Below are positions 11,252-23,590 of a DNA stretch of 64,000 nucleotides, one piece after another. The position numbers were made by a program, and so were the translations under genes. The notes beneath the pieces were generated by a model. That model had not been told where the DNA came from, searched no databases, and saw only the letters and a list, made by a program, of their open reading frames with translations. Within the stretch, counting starts at the first letter, position 1. Each line of letters begins with the position of its first letter. The DNA comes from Isoetes taiwanensis (lineage: Eukaryota > Streptophyta > Lycopodiopsida > Isoetales > Isoetaceae), in contig JAJEKV010000052.1 of assembly GCA_021234155.1 (NCBI GenBank), forward strand, positions 4,009,606 through 4,073,605, read 5' to 3'.

Positions 11252-14200
11252 TAGTGACGGTGCCCAGCGTTGCTGGGCATAAGTTGAAAGCCTTCAAATG
11301 TTTTGATCGCAATGAGAAAAGCATACAGTAAATAACGATGTTGAGCATTGTTGAGCTTTACTTAGAAACATGTAAATGACCACAGTTGGGCCCTACACTC
11401 AACTTAATCTCGACCCTCCATTGCAATAGTTAATCTCAGCCCTTTATTGCACCACTTAATCTTGGCCTTTTAAAAAGGCCTCTACCACCTCTTCATCTCA
11501 AGTCGTTTTTCTTGAGAAGTTGAAAAACGACTTGAGAAGTAGGTTACACGTGATAAAACACAGAGGTAGGTTGTACACAGTCTAATTTATAAATGTCTAA
11601 GGTGGCATTTTTGTAATAGAGCGTCCATATCTGGCATCTCTAATGGGAAGTTCTTTGCATGTTTTCTATTTGAATTGTGATGAAAGGCCTCATATCATAT
11701 CGACATTTCTTGTTTTCAACTTGAAGTTCAAAATGTGATGAAAGGCCTCATCTCATGTCTACATTGCTTGTTTTCAACTTGACCTTTCGAGTGTAAACAT
11801 TCTTTAATTCCCATGCATTGAATATTTCCTTGGGGCATTGCAAATTATAAGCAGCATTCAAAAATTAGAATCCATGCATTGAATATTTCCTGATAAGCAA
11901 CAGTCGAAAATTAGAATCCATTGTTATTCAGTGAGTGAGAACCAATATCGCATTAAGCAAGAGTTTGCAACCTCCATGTCTTATAGTACGTGAGACGCAT
12001 TAAGCAAGAGTTTGCAACCTCCATCTCATGTCTATGGAGAAATAGCTTCATAATTAACGTGGCTTATTACTTCATTTATCCCCTCTAGAAACTTGATGCA
12101 TCCCCATTATTTGAACATCAAATGGCACTACTTGTTAGTATGAGAACATTCTAGATTGTTGTTCACTCTTATCTTAACATTTGAACACACAACGAATAAG
12201 GCACTTGAGGAGAAAGAGGTATAAGAAAAATAAAAAAGGTAATCATCGTGCTATAAATCTCAAAATAAAAGGATTAAACTTCAAGGTTGGCATAGAGGAA
12301 CCAAAGCAGTACCACCTCAGAATTGATATAGGCCTAGCTTATCTGTTACCAATTTATATCTTGGCATTTGTTAGCCATTTGAGTACTCAAAGGCAGTAGA
12401 ACAGCAAGTACTGGAAGAATATCAAATGTCTTGCAAGACCATACTCAATTGCAAAGACAATATAGCATCAGCAAGCTTCTAGACCATGATCCTTAAAATG
12501 AGAATAGGAAACTGGAACAACGGGATCAATTTGCATTGCATATATTCTATAAAATAATACAGCCAAAGCTTTGGACATTATCACAACAAAACATTCTTGA
12601 ATGTGCAGAATGGCTAATAATGTTTATCTTTTAGAAACAAAGGACAAAGATATTCAATCATCTCAGTCAATATTTTCTTTCTAAATTACACAATACATTG
12701 AGATTGACATCTCGTGTGCATTTACATTGAGATTGACATCTCGTGTGCATTTACATTGAGATTGAGATTGAGGGACTGTATTCTGTGAATTAACTGAAGG
12801 AACCCAGATCTTAAAACCCAAAAAGCTGCCAGATCCAATGGCTGTTTAGGAAAGCTTTGAAGTACAAAATTGAATACCATGATACTAACGAAAAATATGA
12901 ATACCTTGGAATCATCCAAGCCTTTTCCCCTGCCTGCTCTTTCGTCCATACCTTTGGATGATGCAAACTTTGAAAGAAATGGGAAGCCAACATTGTATCC
13001 AATCCAAGAAAATGCCGCCATATCTTAAAAGTCTTGCTGAATTGAGGTCAAGGGCTACTACCTACTGCCAATCATAGCAAGGGATATACTACCTACTGCC
13101 AGCCTTTGCATATTCAAACTCAAAATTCATAACTGCGCACCTGGGTATGCTACTCATAGCTTCCGTAACCATGCAGTAGTTGAAGCATCCGGAACAGCAT
13201 AGACGACTGCTTCGGAGCTTACAGAAACCAAAGATTCTTTAGTTGCTATCATCTGCAGAGGCATAAGAAGCAGAGACCAAATTATGATTGTTGCTATGTT
13301 TTTCCTTCATAAACGGTTTGCTACCGTAACTCAAATTGAGTCAAAGCTCCTTTTAAGGATATTGTGTCGTCGGGCTGCCTTGTCTATACAGATGGTCGCC
13401 CACTGCTTTCTGGAAAGGCCGTCCGACAACATCATACAACATCATAGTCATTCTTCCATAAACAGATTCTAATATTGATATTCTCTTCCTGTACAGTTCA
13501 ATATAGTTTGCTGAACTATGATGTCTACTTACGAATACATATTTACACGACCAGGCAAAAGCCTCACTAATTTAATAAAGGGCTGATGTTCTCATGTTTG
13601 GTAGATGTATCCTATGTTGGCAACGCACCTCTTATTTTTTCTCTGTCCTCCCTCTTTTACTGTACTGTTTGTCTTCGCAGTCTCCCAGAGGAAGTTTGTC
13701 TTCGTAAGTCTGTCATAAGCATATAAGAGAACAAATTAATAGATTGCATTCATTCATTCTAAACGAAGACATTTATCCTCTGAAGAAGCCAGGCATATAG
13801 GATGGCTAAAAACTAACATTAATCCACTCAAAACCCTATGCCCAACATACAGCTGCAAAAGCCATATGAGCTGTCATACCATGCTGATGCTCATTAATGA
13901 TTCAAACAGAAAATCCAAAGACAAATGGAATGAACATGAAATACAAAATTCTGTCCTGATAGTGCAACTCAGATAATCTGTGTATTTGCTCGGTTCTTAA
14001 AACAGATGCTTCAAACGTCTACGTTTCCAACCGTTACATCACTTACTCAAGTAGGTGACTCATGTCTTTCCATAACGATGGCCACAGGCTAAATCCGGGA
14101 CCAATCAGGCATGCTATACCCTCAGATAAAGACTACAATTTTAACTCTTTTTATACAATCTCTGCCCTCAATACTATCTAAAAGCCTGAACCAAATCCAA

Positions 14201-14562
14201 ACCCATGTCGTTTGCCTGTAAAACGAAGTTTTGAAGCCCATAAACAACATGAACCCCTTCCTTGCTGTAGAATATGGAAAAGCAATTGGGTTGTGCCTAT
14301 CTTTAACCCTGAACTGTGGAAATACAAATCCGGGCTCTGTCCCGTCCTTCGTTTGTGAGCAGAAGTGTCTGATTTGCTGTGCTCGAGTCCATGGGCATGC
14401 CCGTCGATGCCACTGTATTGGGCACTGATCCTCCTCACTGTACATTTGTTTTTTTTAGGGTGAAAACAAAAGATGGGTCTGGTATGAACCGTCGGATTCG
14501 CCAAACGAACGACAACCGTCCGATCTAGGGCGTGGTCCATTACATAACATTATAATATAAGA
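11252..14562 (-). mobile_element. Non-autonomous Helitron 2, abutting Helitron 1
   Basis: On the minus strand it starts TCTTATATTATAATG at 14562 and ends in TGCCCAGC-AAC-GCTGGGCA (11261-11279) and ...GTCACTA at 11252, immediately followed by the TC start of Helitron 1. Both share a 5' block reading TAATGGACCACGCCC. The 3' end is CACTA rather than CTAG, a degenerate terminus or a fusion point. No Rep/helicase is visible. A 99-codon minus-strand ORF (12722-13021) and a short basic ORF (12181-12399) have no recognised domain; the former might be captured gene DNA. Confidence 0.7.
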
Positions 14563-14904
14563 TAATACTCGTGTGCACAAATGGTAGATTGTGGGAATCA
14601 TATGTTTGGTTAAGGGTAGAACATTGTGAGATTGGATCTCGAATTGGCTACATGGATCAGTATGGACCACAATGGTTTTGTCAAGGTATTTATCTTGATT
14701 GAAAGATTTTATTTAGATTTGGCACTATTAGATTAATGGTGGCTTACTGTCTTCCTTAGACGTATGGTACCATCTTGGGCTGAAAAGTCCATGTATGGCC
14801 AGATAAGACAGCGGAGGGATTGACCGAAGCTGATGTTTGTGCTAGGTCTAACTAATTCAAGCCGGTTTTTTTTATGATACTTCTGTGCATCGGCCTTACC
14901 TGTG
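14563..14904 (+). other. RT unit copy B segment between Helitron and gypsy insertions
   Basis: This continues the copy A match (264 to about 594) up to the gypsy TSD. It is non-coding and differs by only a few bases, including a GGTA insertion near 14765. Confidence 0.7.
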
Positions 14905-14909
14905 CTACC
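14905..14909 (+). repeat. 5-bp TSD (CTACC), left
   Basis: CTACC here and at 25935-25939 flank the LTR element. Copy A shows the empty site with a single CTACC, as expected for a 5-bp integrase stagger. Confidence 0.9.
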
Positions 14910-17251
14910 TGTTGCCCTGCTATGGCAACATGGCAAAGTGCCACCAAGTCTTATTCATGTTGCAGGAAAAAGAAGATACTATGTTGAAGAACCAAGTGAA
15001 GACATTGAACTGGAATCAAGGTCACACATTGAGAGGATCTAAGCATCTGGAAGTTTGGAAGACCCCTATGAAGTTGGCAAGCTATTAAAATGGTATCTTT
15101 TCTCCTTCATGTTGTCATATCTATTCCCCTACCTCACACTCCACATTTCCAACATTCCATCACCCCATACCACCATACATCTCACACATAGCCTTTTGTT
15201 CCATAGTTGACCTACCACTACCTAAGGCACATTTTCAAAGTTGTTACACCAAAAGGATTGCCTAAGCATCAAGTTCTACATCATCTTTTGTCATCATGTC
15301 ATTCCATTATCACACACTCCACACCATGTGGCTAAAAAAGGGGAGCATTTTATGCTAGCCAAAATACAAAAAAAGGGAAAGGAAAAGCTAAAACACGAGT
15401 TTGCCTAGTCACCACCTCCAAGTGACATGGCATGATGACTAGATACATATCTCATCACTTACAAAGCCACATTGGTCCACTCATCATTTGCTACCTCCAT
15501 AGGTCATTCACCAAGTTGCCACCTAAGCAACAAGTGTCCACATCACCACATCACTCCATACCATGACATCACTTAACACCATTACATCATTCCACATCAT
15601 CACATCAACTTGCATCATCAAATGATGACTAGGCAAATGTTGACCAAACCCAAAAAGTTGGTCAACCATAAGATTGAAATGATTGACAAATGTGCCTATT
15701 AGCCTTGTTCTTCCTCCTTGCCACCTCACCAAATCCCATATCTAATGCCTACTCACCCCATTCATTTTTCTACAAAAACAAAGTATTGCATTTGAAAATT
15801 TGATAATACCACCGATAGCCCTCATGAAGCCATGCCACCGGCACAAAAAATTTTGAAAAAAGAGTGTGTATTGATCTTCTAAGTGGCTTTCTTGGGAAAC
15901 GTGCTTCATTTGAAAAAAAATGGCAAAACCTACCTACATCTACCCCCATCTATCTACCCCCTCTCATCCTCGCCAAGTGGCGTCCCCTCGCATGCCAAGT
16001 CGAAACACGAGCCGAGCTTGGCGTGGGAGGAGACCACGTAATCAAGAGAAAGGAAAATAGCTCTCTATTTATACCTTAGCCTCTTTTTTGATTTACGCAC
16101 TGTGGGATAATTGTTCTCAAGAAAACTCAGAACCCTAAAAATGTGACTTGCCAAGAACTTGTTTTTTGTCGATTGAACTGAGTAATCATTACATTGGCTA
16201 ACCATTCCTGTCCTGTTGCACCCAAAGAAATGTCTAAACCAACCAAAAACATGGCCAAGATCCCGAATTTGCCAAGATCCCACGGAAACGAGTTTTCAAA
16301 AGGGGATTCATTCGACAGAGAAAGGTGTGGGCTTTTTTGCGCGATTTACGCATCGAAGGCACCGAAGTGTGAAGTCGGAATTGATCTTTGAGAGTTCCTC
16401 CCGCCTTTAAGAAATCTATCCCGAGGCACATTATGATCGATTTGTATCCAAAAATTCATGATTTGTGTGTTTTAGAGATGTCTTGTTGATCGATCATCTT
16501 GATCATTAACATGATATCGAATGTGATGACTTTGATTCGAAGTTTAATGAAAATCGACCTTGGAAAATATCATTTGATGCATTTGTATTTGAGTTGACTC
16601 TAGTAAAAAAAAAAAAACAAACATACTTTCGCATTGGTTTGCATGCAAAGCTCCAATTTGCATTAGTGCAATCATTTAGGTAAGGAAAAGCAAAAAAAAT
16701 AGAGAGGAGAAAGATCAATCCATTGATATTTTAAAGTCTGCCTCATTTTTCATGGATAATCAGGTGCTCAGACATGCTTCTTTAATTACAGACTGAGTTT
16801 TTGACCCTGGAAATAGCATGCCCTTATTGTGCAGGGCTCATATTCACTGTTTGAATTTGGTTGGATCAAAAATCTAGTGCCATTTTCATTTGGCAAAATT
16901 TAGTAATCGCCCAAAGTCCATTGACCAATTCTCGACTTAGTCAAGAATCATTATTTCTCGCCAACCGTGAGGACTCTTTGCATAGACTTTCTACAACACC
17001 TTCTTCAGATATTATTGTGGTATGCTATGCTAGTTTGGATCCAAAATGTCGAGTACATTGATCTCAGTGCCTGTTAGAATAAGACTAGTTTTTTTGGCTT
17101 TTGGGAAACTAGTGAAATCTTTGTTTTCTCGGAAGTTTAAGAACAGATATCTCAGCACAGAGTGATCACCTCAAGTGATCTGGAGGTCCTAGACCAAAAT
17201 TAGAGCTTCTTTGACCTGAGGTTGGTGGCTTAGCCAGGTTTGCCATCAACA
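14910..17251 (+). repeat. 5' LTR of gypsy element
   Basis: 2342 bp, beginning TGTTGCCC and ending CATCAACA. It matches 23591-25934 along its whole length. Differences are concentrated at CTG/CAG positions and homopolymers. A 69-codon minus-strand ORF occurring in both LTRs is a shadow. Confidence 0.92.
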
Positions 17252-17254
17252 TTT

Positions 17255-17274
17255 TGGAGGTCCTACCGAGATTT
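17255..17274 (+). other. Primer-binding site, tRNA-Gln-like
   Basis: TGGAGGTCCTACCGAGATTT starts 3 nt after the 5' LTR. Its reverse complement ends ...TCTCGGTAGGACCTCCA, which closely resembles the 3' end of plant cytosolic tRNA-Gln plus CCA. The tRNA identity is from memory; the location is what a minus-strand primer site requires. Confidence 0.7.
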
Positions 17275-17296
17275 CCACCTGGTTTACAAAGAACTC

Positions 17297-18377
17297 ATGG
17301 CTCCTAGAAGAAATGAACAAAGAAGAAGCTCCGTAACCATTGGAACCACAAGGAGTACTGCTGTGCAGCTGTGGTGCAGCCAAATTGTGCAATCCCACAG
17401 TGTTTTGAGCTAAGTTTGCCCATTACTCCACCCATATTTGAGCCAACCATGAATGCCAACCATTTTCTGAAGGTATTCATGAATATTATAGAGATTATGG
17501 TTGTAAAAAGGGTCGTGAGGTTTTTCGAGTTTAAGAGATGCATGAAATCTGATGAGGCATATGCTTGGTGTGAGCATGTGACCTCAGTTATGGGTACTAA
17601 TACATATGAGAGTCTTGTGCAGCAATTTTTAGCTAGGTTTGGCAAACTGTCTGCCCCTCAAGAGCTAGCAAACGAGCTACAGACTTTTTGTATAAGGGCA
17701 GGTGAAAGTATTAACCACTATGTGGAAAGGTTTAGTGCATACCTGAGGAAATGCCAAAAGAGTCAGGTACCTACTCCCACACTCTATTTTGTGGCTGCTT
17801 TCATTAAGGGACTGTCACCAAGACCTAAGGTGCACAGGAAGATGCTAAAAATTCAAAATCAGGAAGGTTTTGATACCATACACAAGGCTTTTGAAAAGGC
17901 AACTAAAATCTCCAATGATATGTCCTTTTTACCTGATAACCATGTAAACCATTGTGCTGACCCTTTTTATCCAGATTATGAGCAGGAGTATGAGCATGTA
18001 CCTGTGTATGCAAAGGCAAAAAAGAAAGAAGAAAGTCCAAAGATGAAGAAGCTACACCTAAAAGCAATGAATCCAAGAATGAGATGGCCAAAATGTCTGA
18101 GACCATTGCAGAACTGACCAAACAACTTTTGGAGTTGAAGAACAGCAAAAAAACTTATCCCCCTTGTGCACATTGTTTCAAAGATACTCATCCTTCTGAT
18201 ATTTGCTATTACAGAGCATGCTTAAAATGTGGAAAGAAAGGTCATTTTGGAAAGATCTGCCCTCGGTGCAATTTCTCGCAAGGAAATAGGTCATCTCAAG
18301 ACAAATGTTTTGTCAAGGAATACTTTGACAAGGTGACAAAGGCAAGAAATTGGAAGGGACATCCGCCATTAGGTTTG
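17297..18377 (+). pseudogene. gypsy gag with two CCHC zinc knuckles
   Basis: Gag builds the retrotransposon particle and packages its RNA. ATG at 17297 opens a basic start (MAPRRNEQRRSS); the frame shifts near 17370 and continues to 18117 with a Retrotrans_gag-type region (WCEHVTSVMG, FLARFGKLSAPQEL, ESINHYVERFSAYLRKCQ). After another frame change, two tandem C-x2-C-x4-H-x4-C knuckles follow: CAHCFKDTHPSDIC (18165-18206) and CLKCGKKGHFGKIC (18219-18260). The reading stops at about 18377. A lysine/glutamate linker precedes the knuckles. The frame breaks make this copy non-functional unless they are sequencing errors. Confidence 0.8.
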
Positions 18378-18642
18378 TAGAGGAATATGAGGAGCAAGAA
18401 GAGATCATGGTGGTACAGACAAGAAAAAATGTTGGAAAATGGGACACCTGCAGATAAAGGTATGAGCAAGAACATTCCCTGGGCCAACAAAGAAGTTCGT
18501 GTAATAGCTCCACCTCCTTTTGAGAAGTTTAATAAAAAAGACAAAGAGTTAGATGAGCTAGATGTGATCCCTGAAAAGTTCTAAAGTAAGCATAGATCTC
18601 CCTCACACTTCTCCAATTGCACCTAGCTATAGAGAGAAAATA

Positions 18643-19050
18643 TTGAAGTGTAATGATGTTGAACAAATTTCTTTTATCGATGTGCATGAGACAGAGAAGG
18701 TAGTATTAACTCAAGAAGAAAAGGATCCGTGTGCCTTCACTTGCTCGCCTAGTTTAGGTGACTTGCATTTATCTAGGGTCTTGCTAGATGGAGGTTCCCC
18801 ACTAAATGTCATGCCTCAAAGATGTAATGAAGAAATGTGGTCTTGCTATCACTCAACCATCACCGTCATATTGAGGTCATTCTCCAATGCTAAAATAAAA
18901 CCCAGAGGGACTAGTGACAAAGGTGCCAATAGAAATTGAAGGTATAATTGTTGAGGCAAGTTTCATAGTTGTGGCTTTTGAAGATAACTCGTAATGTGAC
19001 CGACATATATGACTTGTTGTTGGGAAGGAGATGGTTGTTCATCAGATGCT
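18643..19050 (+). pseudogene. gypsy aspartic protease (DGGS type), broken
   Basis: The retroviral-type aspartic protease that would process Gag-Pol. The catalytic loop reads RVLLDGGSPLNVMP (about 18775-18818) after LGDLHLS. The C-terminal motif DIYDLLLGRRWL is readable near 18990-19035 in another frame. DGGS instead of DTGA and YDLLLGR are typical of Tat/Athila-group plant elements. Frameshifts separate the two halves. Confidence 0.7.
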
Positions 19051-19263
19051 AGACCTGCCGGTCCAAAGGGGGCGGTACTATTTCAAATGGAGCAAGAATC
19101 AGAACTCTATACAATAAAACAGTGATGCTAACTGCATAACTTTATAGAACAAGACATGTTGATTGAAGATGAGCCGTGTGTTAAAAATGCCTGTTTTCGT
19201 CAAGCAAAACCAATAGAAATCATACCCACCGCTTAGATGACCCCGACATAGAAGCAAAACCCA

Positions 19264-19660
19264 ATAAAGGTGTGTTGTGGTTTGATGGTGGAATTTCAAT
19301 CAAATTGAATATAGCATCTTTCGCACTGCCATTAGAAACTCGCCAATAAACTTTTATCCAAAGTTGGTAGAGTGCATGAAGGGATCACTTCAAATATGGC
19401 TGAATATAAGGCTTTGTAGCTGGTTTAGAAGAGTCTTTGGCTTTAGGTTTGACTAACATATCTATCTTTGGTGACTCTCAACCGATATGCATTGTGTAAC
19501 CGGAGAATATCAAACAAAAACCGTGACATGTCGTAACTCAAAGAAAGGGTACCGCGAATTGCTAAGCAAGTTCAAGGCTTGGGAGATCAAACATATACCT
19601 AGGGAGGAAAATTGTGAAGCGTGATGCACTTTGCGTAACCGTGTCCTTGACTATTTGGTC
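19264..19660 (+). pseudogene. Plant-type (archaeal-like) RNase H upstream of the RT
   Basis: An RNase H would degrade RNA in RNA-DNA hybrids. Across three frames one reads WFDGGIS (about 19278), then MAEYKAL (about 19396-19416), AGLEESLALGLTNISIFGDSQ (about 19420-19480), and KHIPREENCEA followed by a D-A-L reading (about 19590-19630). This gives the four acidic catalytic positions (D in FDGG, E in AEY, D in GDSQ, D in EADAL) with the usual spacing of plant-type RNases H. It sits between the protease and the RT. In the Tat/Ogre elements I know, this extra domain is between the gypsy RNase H and the integrase. Stops and frameshifts make it non-functional as written. Confidence 0.7.
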
Positions 19661-19942
19661 GAGGGAGCTATAAATGAAGATGAGTTGAACAAGGAAGATG
19701 CAACACAACTTTATCCTATTCTCGTGATAGATGCACAAAGAAGAAAAAGAGGTAAAAGAGTTAACCATCAACAAAAATGGGCAGGTAAGAACACTTTTCC
19801 TTGGAGATCTATTTGATAGCAAAGATGAGGCCTCTTTAAAAATTTTCTTTGAGAGTCGGAAGGATGTATTTGCCCGGGATTATACGTAATTAGTAGGAGT
19901 GAGGACCTGATATCCGTGAGTTTGAAATAAAGATAAAAGAAG

Positions 19943-21016
19943 ATGCTAAACCCAGAATGCAAAAACTCTCGAAGAATAAATGCATCACCGCTTACACTCG
20001 ATCGAGAGGAATTATTGAAGATGAAGGAAGCCGAGGTTATCAAAGAGATAACAAATCCTCGACCGGTTGTCTTGCATTGTTCCAAAGAGAAAAGAAAAAT
20101 AAGAGCATTAGGATCTCAGATAGATTACGTGGATCTAAACAAGGCCACTATTAAAGATTGTTATCCATTACCATTTCTAGAAGAAGTGTTACATGCAACT
20201 GCAGGGAAAGAAATATATTCCTTTTTGGATGGATTTTCAGGTTTCAATCAAATCAAGATAAAAGAGGCAGATCAAGCTAAGACCTCTTTCATAACCCCTT
20301 GGGGTACTTTTGCCATGATGAAAATGCCTTTTGGCTTGATGAATGCATCTGCTACCTTTCAAAGAGCAATGGATAAAATATTCCAAAGCATGCCAATGTC
20401 AAATTTTAGAGTTTTCTTGGATGATTTATGCCTAGGATCTTCTCAGACTAAGCATATGGAGTTGCTGACAATGACAATGGAATTGTGCAGGAAGGGTGGA
20501 GTGTGTTTGAATCCAAAAAAATGTGTATTTCTCTGTTCTAAAGGTGAATTGTTAGGTCATGAGGTATCTACTCAAGGGATCAAAGTGTCTGAAGGAAAGA
20601 TGGAGGCCTTGAAGAAATTAGCTCCACCTAAAACCTTAAAGCAGGTGAAAAGTTTCATGGGCTTGACAAGTTTTTTGAGAATGTATGTGCCTAACTTTTC
20701 ACACATCATAAGTCCTTTGGCAGCTCTGACACGTGTTGGCAAGTATAACAAGAATGAGAGCAAATTCATTGCAATAGAATGGGATGATGAATGTCAAGTC
20801 GCATTTGACCTCGTTGATAACCTCCATATGCCAATCGAGATTCTTAAACCACCAGACCTTGCTCAACCATTCCGTGCATATATCGCTGTCACTAGCAAAG
20901 TCAGAGGCATAGCACTCATGCGTAAACATGGGATAATATCTTTTGCCAAAGAAAATTTGGTCCGATGTTTGAAAAACAAAAACCCAAGAATGGAAAAAAA
21001 GTGCAAAGCAGAATAA
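19943..21016 (+). pseudogene. gypsy reverse transcriptase plus degenerate RNase H
   Basis: 357 open codons hold most of the RT core: DLNKATIKDCYPLPFLEEVL, SFLDGFSGFNQIKI (motif A with catalytic D), TPWGTFAMMKMPFGLMNASA (motif B), VFLDDLCLGS (motif C at 20411-20434, FLDD), LNPKKC and LLGHEVS, then FMGLTSFLRMYVPNFS. After 20840 a weakened gypsy RNase H follows (PFRAYIAVTSKVRGIALM). A stop at about 21016 and a later stop break the rest; LSYVDGPARYVDY and KSPSDYL traces are seen to about 21220. The reading starts inside an upstream frame, so the first ATG is not a natural protein start. Confidence 0.85.
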
Positions 21017-21266
21017 TGTTTTTCCTACAAAGGCTTGGTCATATAGTTCAAAGACAATGAGGTAAAAGTAATGATGCATCAAAATCCTATTCCCATGTCG
21101 TTCCGAAAAAAACCGTGAGCAAGGCTAAGTTATGTAGATGGGCCCGCAAGATACGTGGATTACAATCTAAAAGTTAGAACTGCCAAAACAATCAAGAGTC
21201 CTAGTGATTATTTGACCAATAAGGTGTTTGAGTTTGAAGATTTTGATGGTTTAAGTAATCGATGAA

Positions 21267-22500
21267 GTGTGTGAAATTGCTACTAACCTTGTGCTATCCA
21301 AGAAGATGCAAGAAGACCGGCAGGATGAAATCATCAAGTTTCTCAAACATGAAGAGGTACCACAAAACTTCACAAGCCGGGGCTTGAGAAGATTCAAAGA
21401 AAGAGCAAAAACATACGTAATGATTGGAGATGTGCTATGTAAAATTGATCAACTGGGTGTTTTATTAAGGTGTGTTGACAGTCGAAGTCGAAGTTGATAC
21501 CGAGGCTTGTCATGAAGGAATTTGTGGAGGCCACTATGCAAACCGACACAACCGCAAAGAAAATACTCGTGTCCGGATACTATTGGCCTAGCTTGTTTAA
21601 AGATTGTTATGAAACCATCGAGATGCCATAAATGCCGATACATGGTAGAAGAATTCTTCACCGGCCGCTTTGATCGGCATCACGCCTCCGTGTCCATTCC
21701 AAACTTGGGGACTAGACTTCATAGGACCTATAAATCCAAATTCTCCCTCTCAACATGAATACATACTAGTGGCAACAGATTTCTTTACCAAGTGGGCAGA
21801 GGTCTGTCCCATTGAGACAAGCAAATGCTCTAACAACCGCTAGGTTCCTACATGAAAACATATGCACTAGGTTTGGCATCCCTCTCAAAAATAGTTTCTC
21901 GACAGAGGCACTCGGGTTCATGAATGATGTGATCAGCAAACCCGCTAAAGACCTTGAAAGTAAAGCATGTGAAAAGCTCAAAGATACTACCCTCAAGGCA
22001 AATGGCCAGTGAATCTACCAACAAGGTGCTAAAAGCTATTCTCAAGAAAACAATAGAGGTGCATAAAAAGATTGGCACCTTAAATTACATGATGCACTTT
22101 GGGCATATAGAACTACAATTAAAAGTGCTACTAATCATACACTTTTGCTCTTGTCTATGGTGTTGAGGTCGTTGTTCCAGTTGGAATTGGAGTTACCCTC
22201 ATTAAGGTTGGCTCTAAAGATTCAAATGCGATAGAGGAAGCATGGCTGTGGAAAGGTTTGATAGATTGCTCCATCTAGAAGAAGAGAGGTTTGAAGCAGA
22301 GAATACCATGTTGCTTAAGAAAGCAAAGGATGCAAAGAAAGATTCAAAGCCATTCACAAATTGCAAGGAAGTTTCAAAGAAGGAGAGCTGGTTCTCAAAT
22401 GGGACAAGGCAAAGGAAAACACAAACAGTAAATTTGATCGCTTATGGGAAGGGCCATACAAAATCGTGGACAAGGTGTACAAATTTTACTTCCTAGAAGA
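21267..22500 (+). pseudogene. gypsy integrase, broken
   Basis: The integrase would insert the cDNA. Readable in alternating frames are an H-H-C-C-type zinc region (EACHEGICGGHYANR near 21505; GYYWPSLFKDCYE near 21575), DFIGPINPNSPSQHEYIL and VATDFFTKWAE (the two catalytic Asp, about 21715-21800), and QxESTNKVLKAILKK with the catalytic Glu (about 22010-22055). A basic C-terminal region follows. Many frame changes, several near CTG/CAG or CG bases, break it. Confidence 0.75.
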
Positions 22501-23590
22501 TATCACAACAGTCAGCAGCTCATAAACCCTATAAACATATTGCATTTGAAAAGGTATTGGCAACAACATATTTGTATGAGTTTGTTTGAATAGAACAAAG
22601 CTTAGTGGATAGTTAGCCATTTGAGTTATTAGAAACACTAGCTTTAAAGTTAATAGGCATGTTCCTTAAAAATGTGGATGCTTGTGCTCTTTTTAGTGTT
22701 ATTGAATGCTTGTGCTCTTTTAGTGTTATTGAGTGCTTGTGCTCTTTTAAGTGTTGTTTTGAAATTGCTTTCATAAGACAAAAAAAAAAAAAAAAAAAAA
22801 AGAGAAAAGAGAAAAAAGGAAAAAAGAGAAAATAGGTTTAACTTTGACATCTTGTGTATATTATGATGTTGCAAAAGTTGAGTTCACAATCATGACAAAG
22901 ATAAGAGGAGTTGTTTTCTAACATATATAAAACTTGTCATAACAGTCCATCACCGAGTAATCTCCACCGAAAGCAAACAGTTGCCCTCCAATTCATATCA
23001 GCCGTAATTCTTTCGATGCAGATCCCAAGCAGCCTAAATATTACCACAATTAGCTGGGAGAATGTGGCACTAACATCATATTTTTTCCACACCCGCAGTT
23101 CACTTGATACATTCCATTCATGTTCATCCGCCTTTGTTCCATTCTCATCTAGCCCTTGCTTCCCAAATCTTTTTTTTTTCAAGAGAGAGAACACAGTACC
23201 GCTACCTTCCATCAGCCTCCCATAAAGGTAGCTCAAGTCTAAGAAAAAGTCGAAAACACTCCCAACTCCAATCACTGTTCCTACTCCACACATCTTTCAA
23301 AAGAAGTCAAGCAAGTCAAGTCGTCATGAGTCAAATCACTCGAGTCAAGTCCCCTGCTCCAGGTTCCATATAAACATCCTTCAAGACATCCATTTAAACA
23401 TCACTCACATCACTATGTCCATCCGCTCGACTTTCCCCAACATAATTTTTTTTTTTTCATCTCTTTTTGTCATCATTGCTGCCCATGTTCTTTAATTTCC
23501 ATTTTCCTACACTACCATCACCATTCTTCTCATTATATTTTGCTCACAAGGTCGAGGGGACCAGCCATTCCTTTTCCTTGTTTAGCATGA
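22501..23590 (+). other. Non-coding tail between integrase and 3' LTR
   Basis: It contains a (GTGCTCTTTTAGTGTTATTGA)-like short repeat at about 22680-22755 and a 22-nt A run at 22780-22802. A purine run, AAGGTCGAGGGGA (23548-23560), is about 30 bp from the LTR; it may be a displaced polypurine tract, but none abuts the LTR. Small ORFs on both strands have no recognisable motif. Confidence 0.5.

Noticed and set aside
12722-13021. 99-codon minus-strand ORF in Helitron 2 as a captured gene
   Set aside because: No domain or splice evidence; kept only as a remark in the Helitron entry.
15523-15732. 69-codon minus-strand ORF repeated at 24206-24415
   Set aside because: The two are the same position in the two LTRs, low complexity and antisense to the element.
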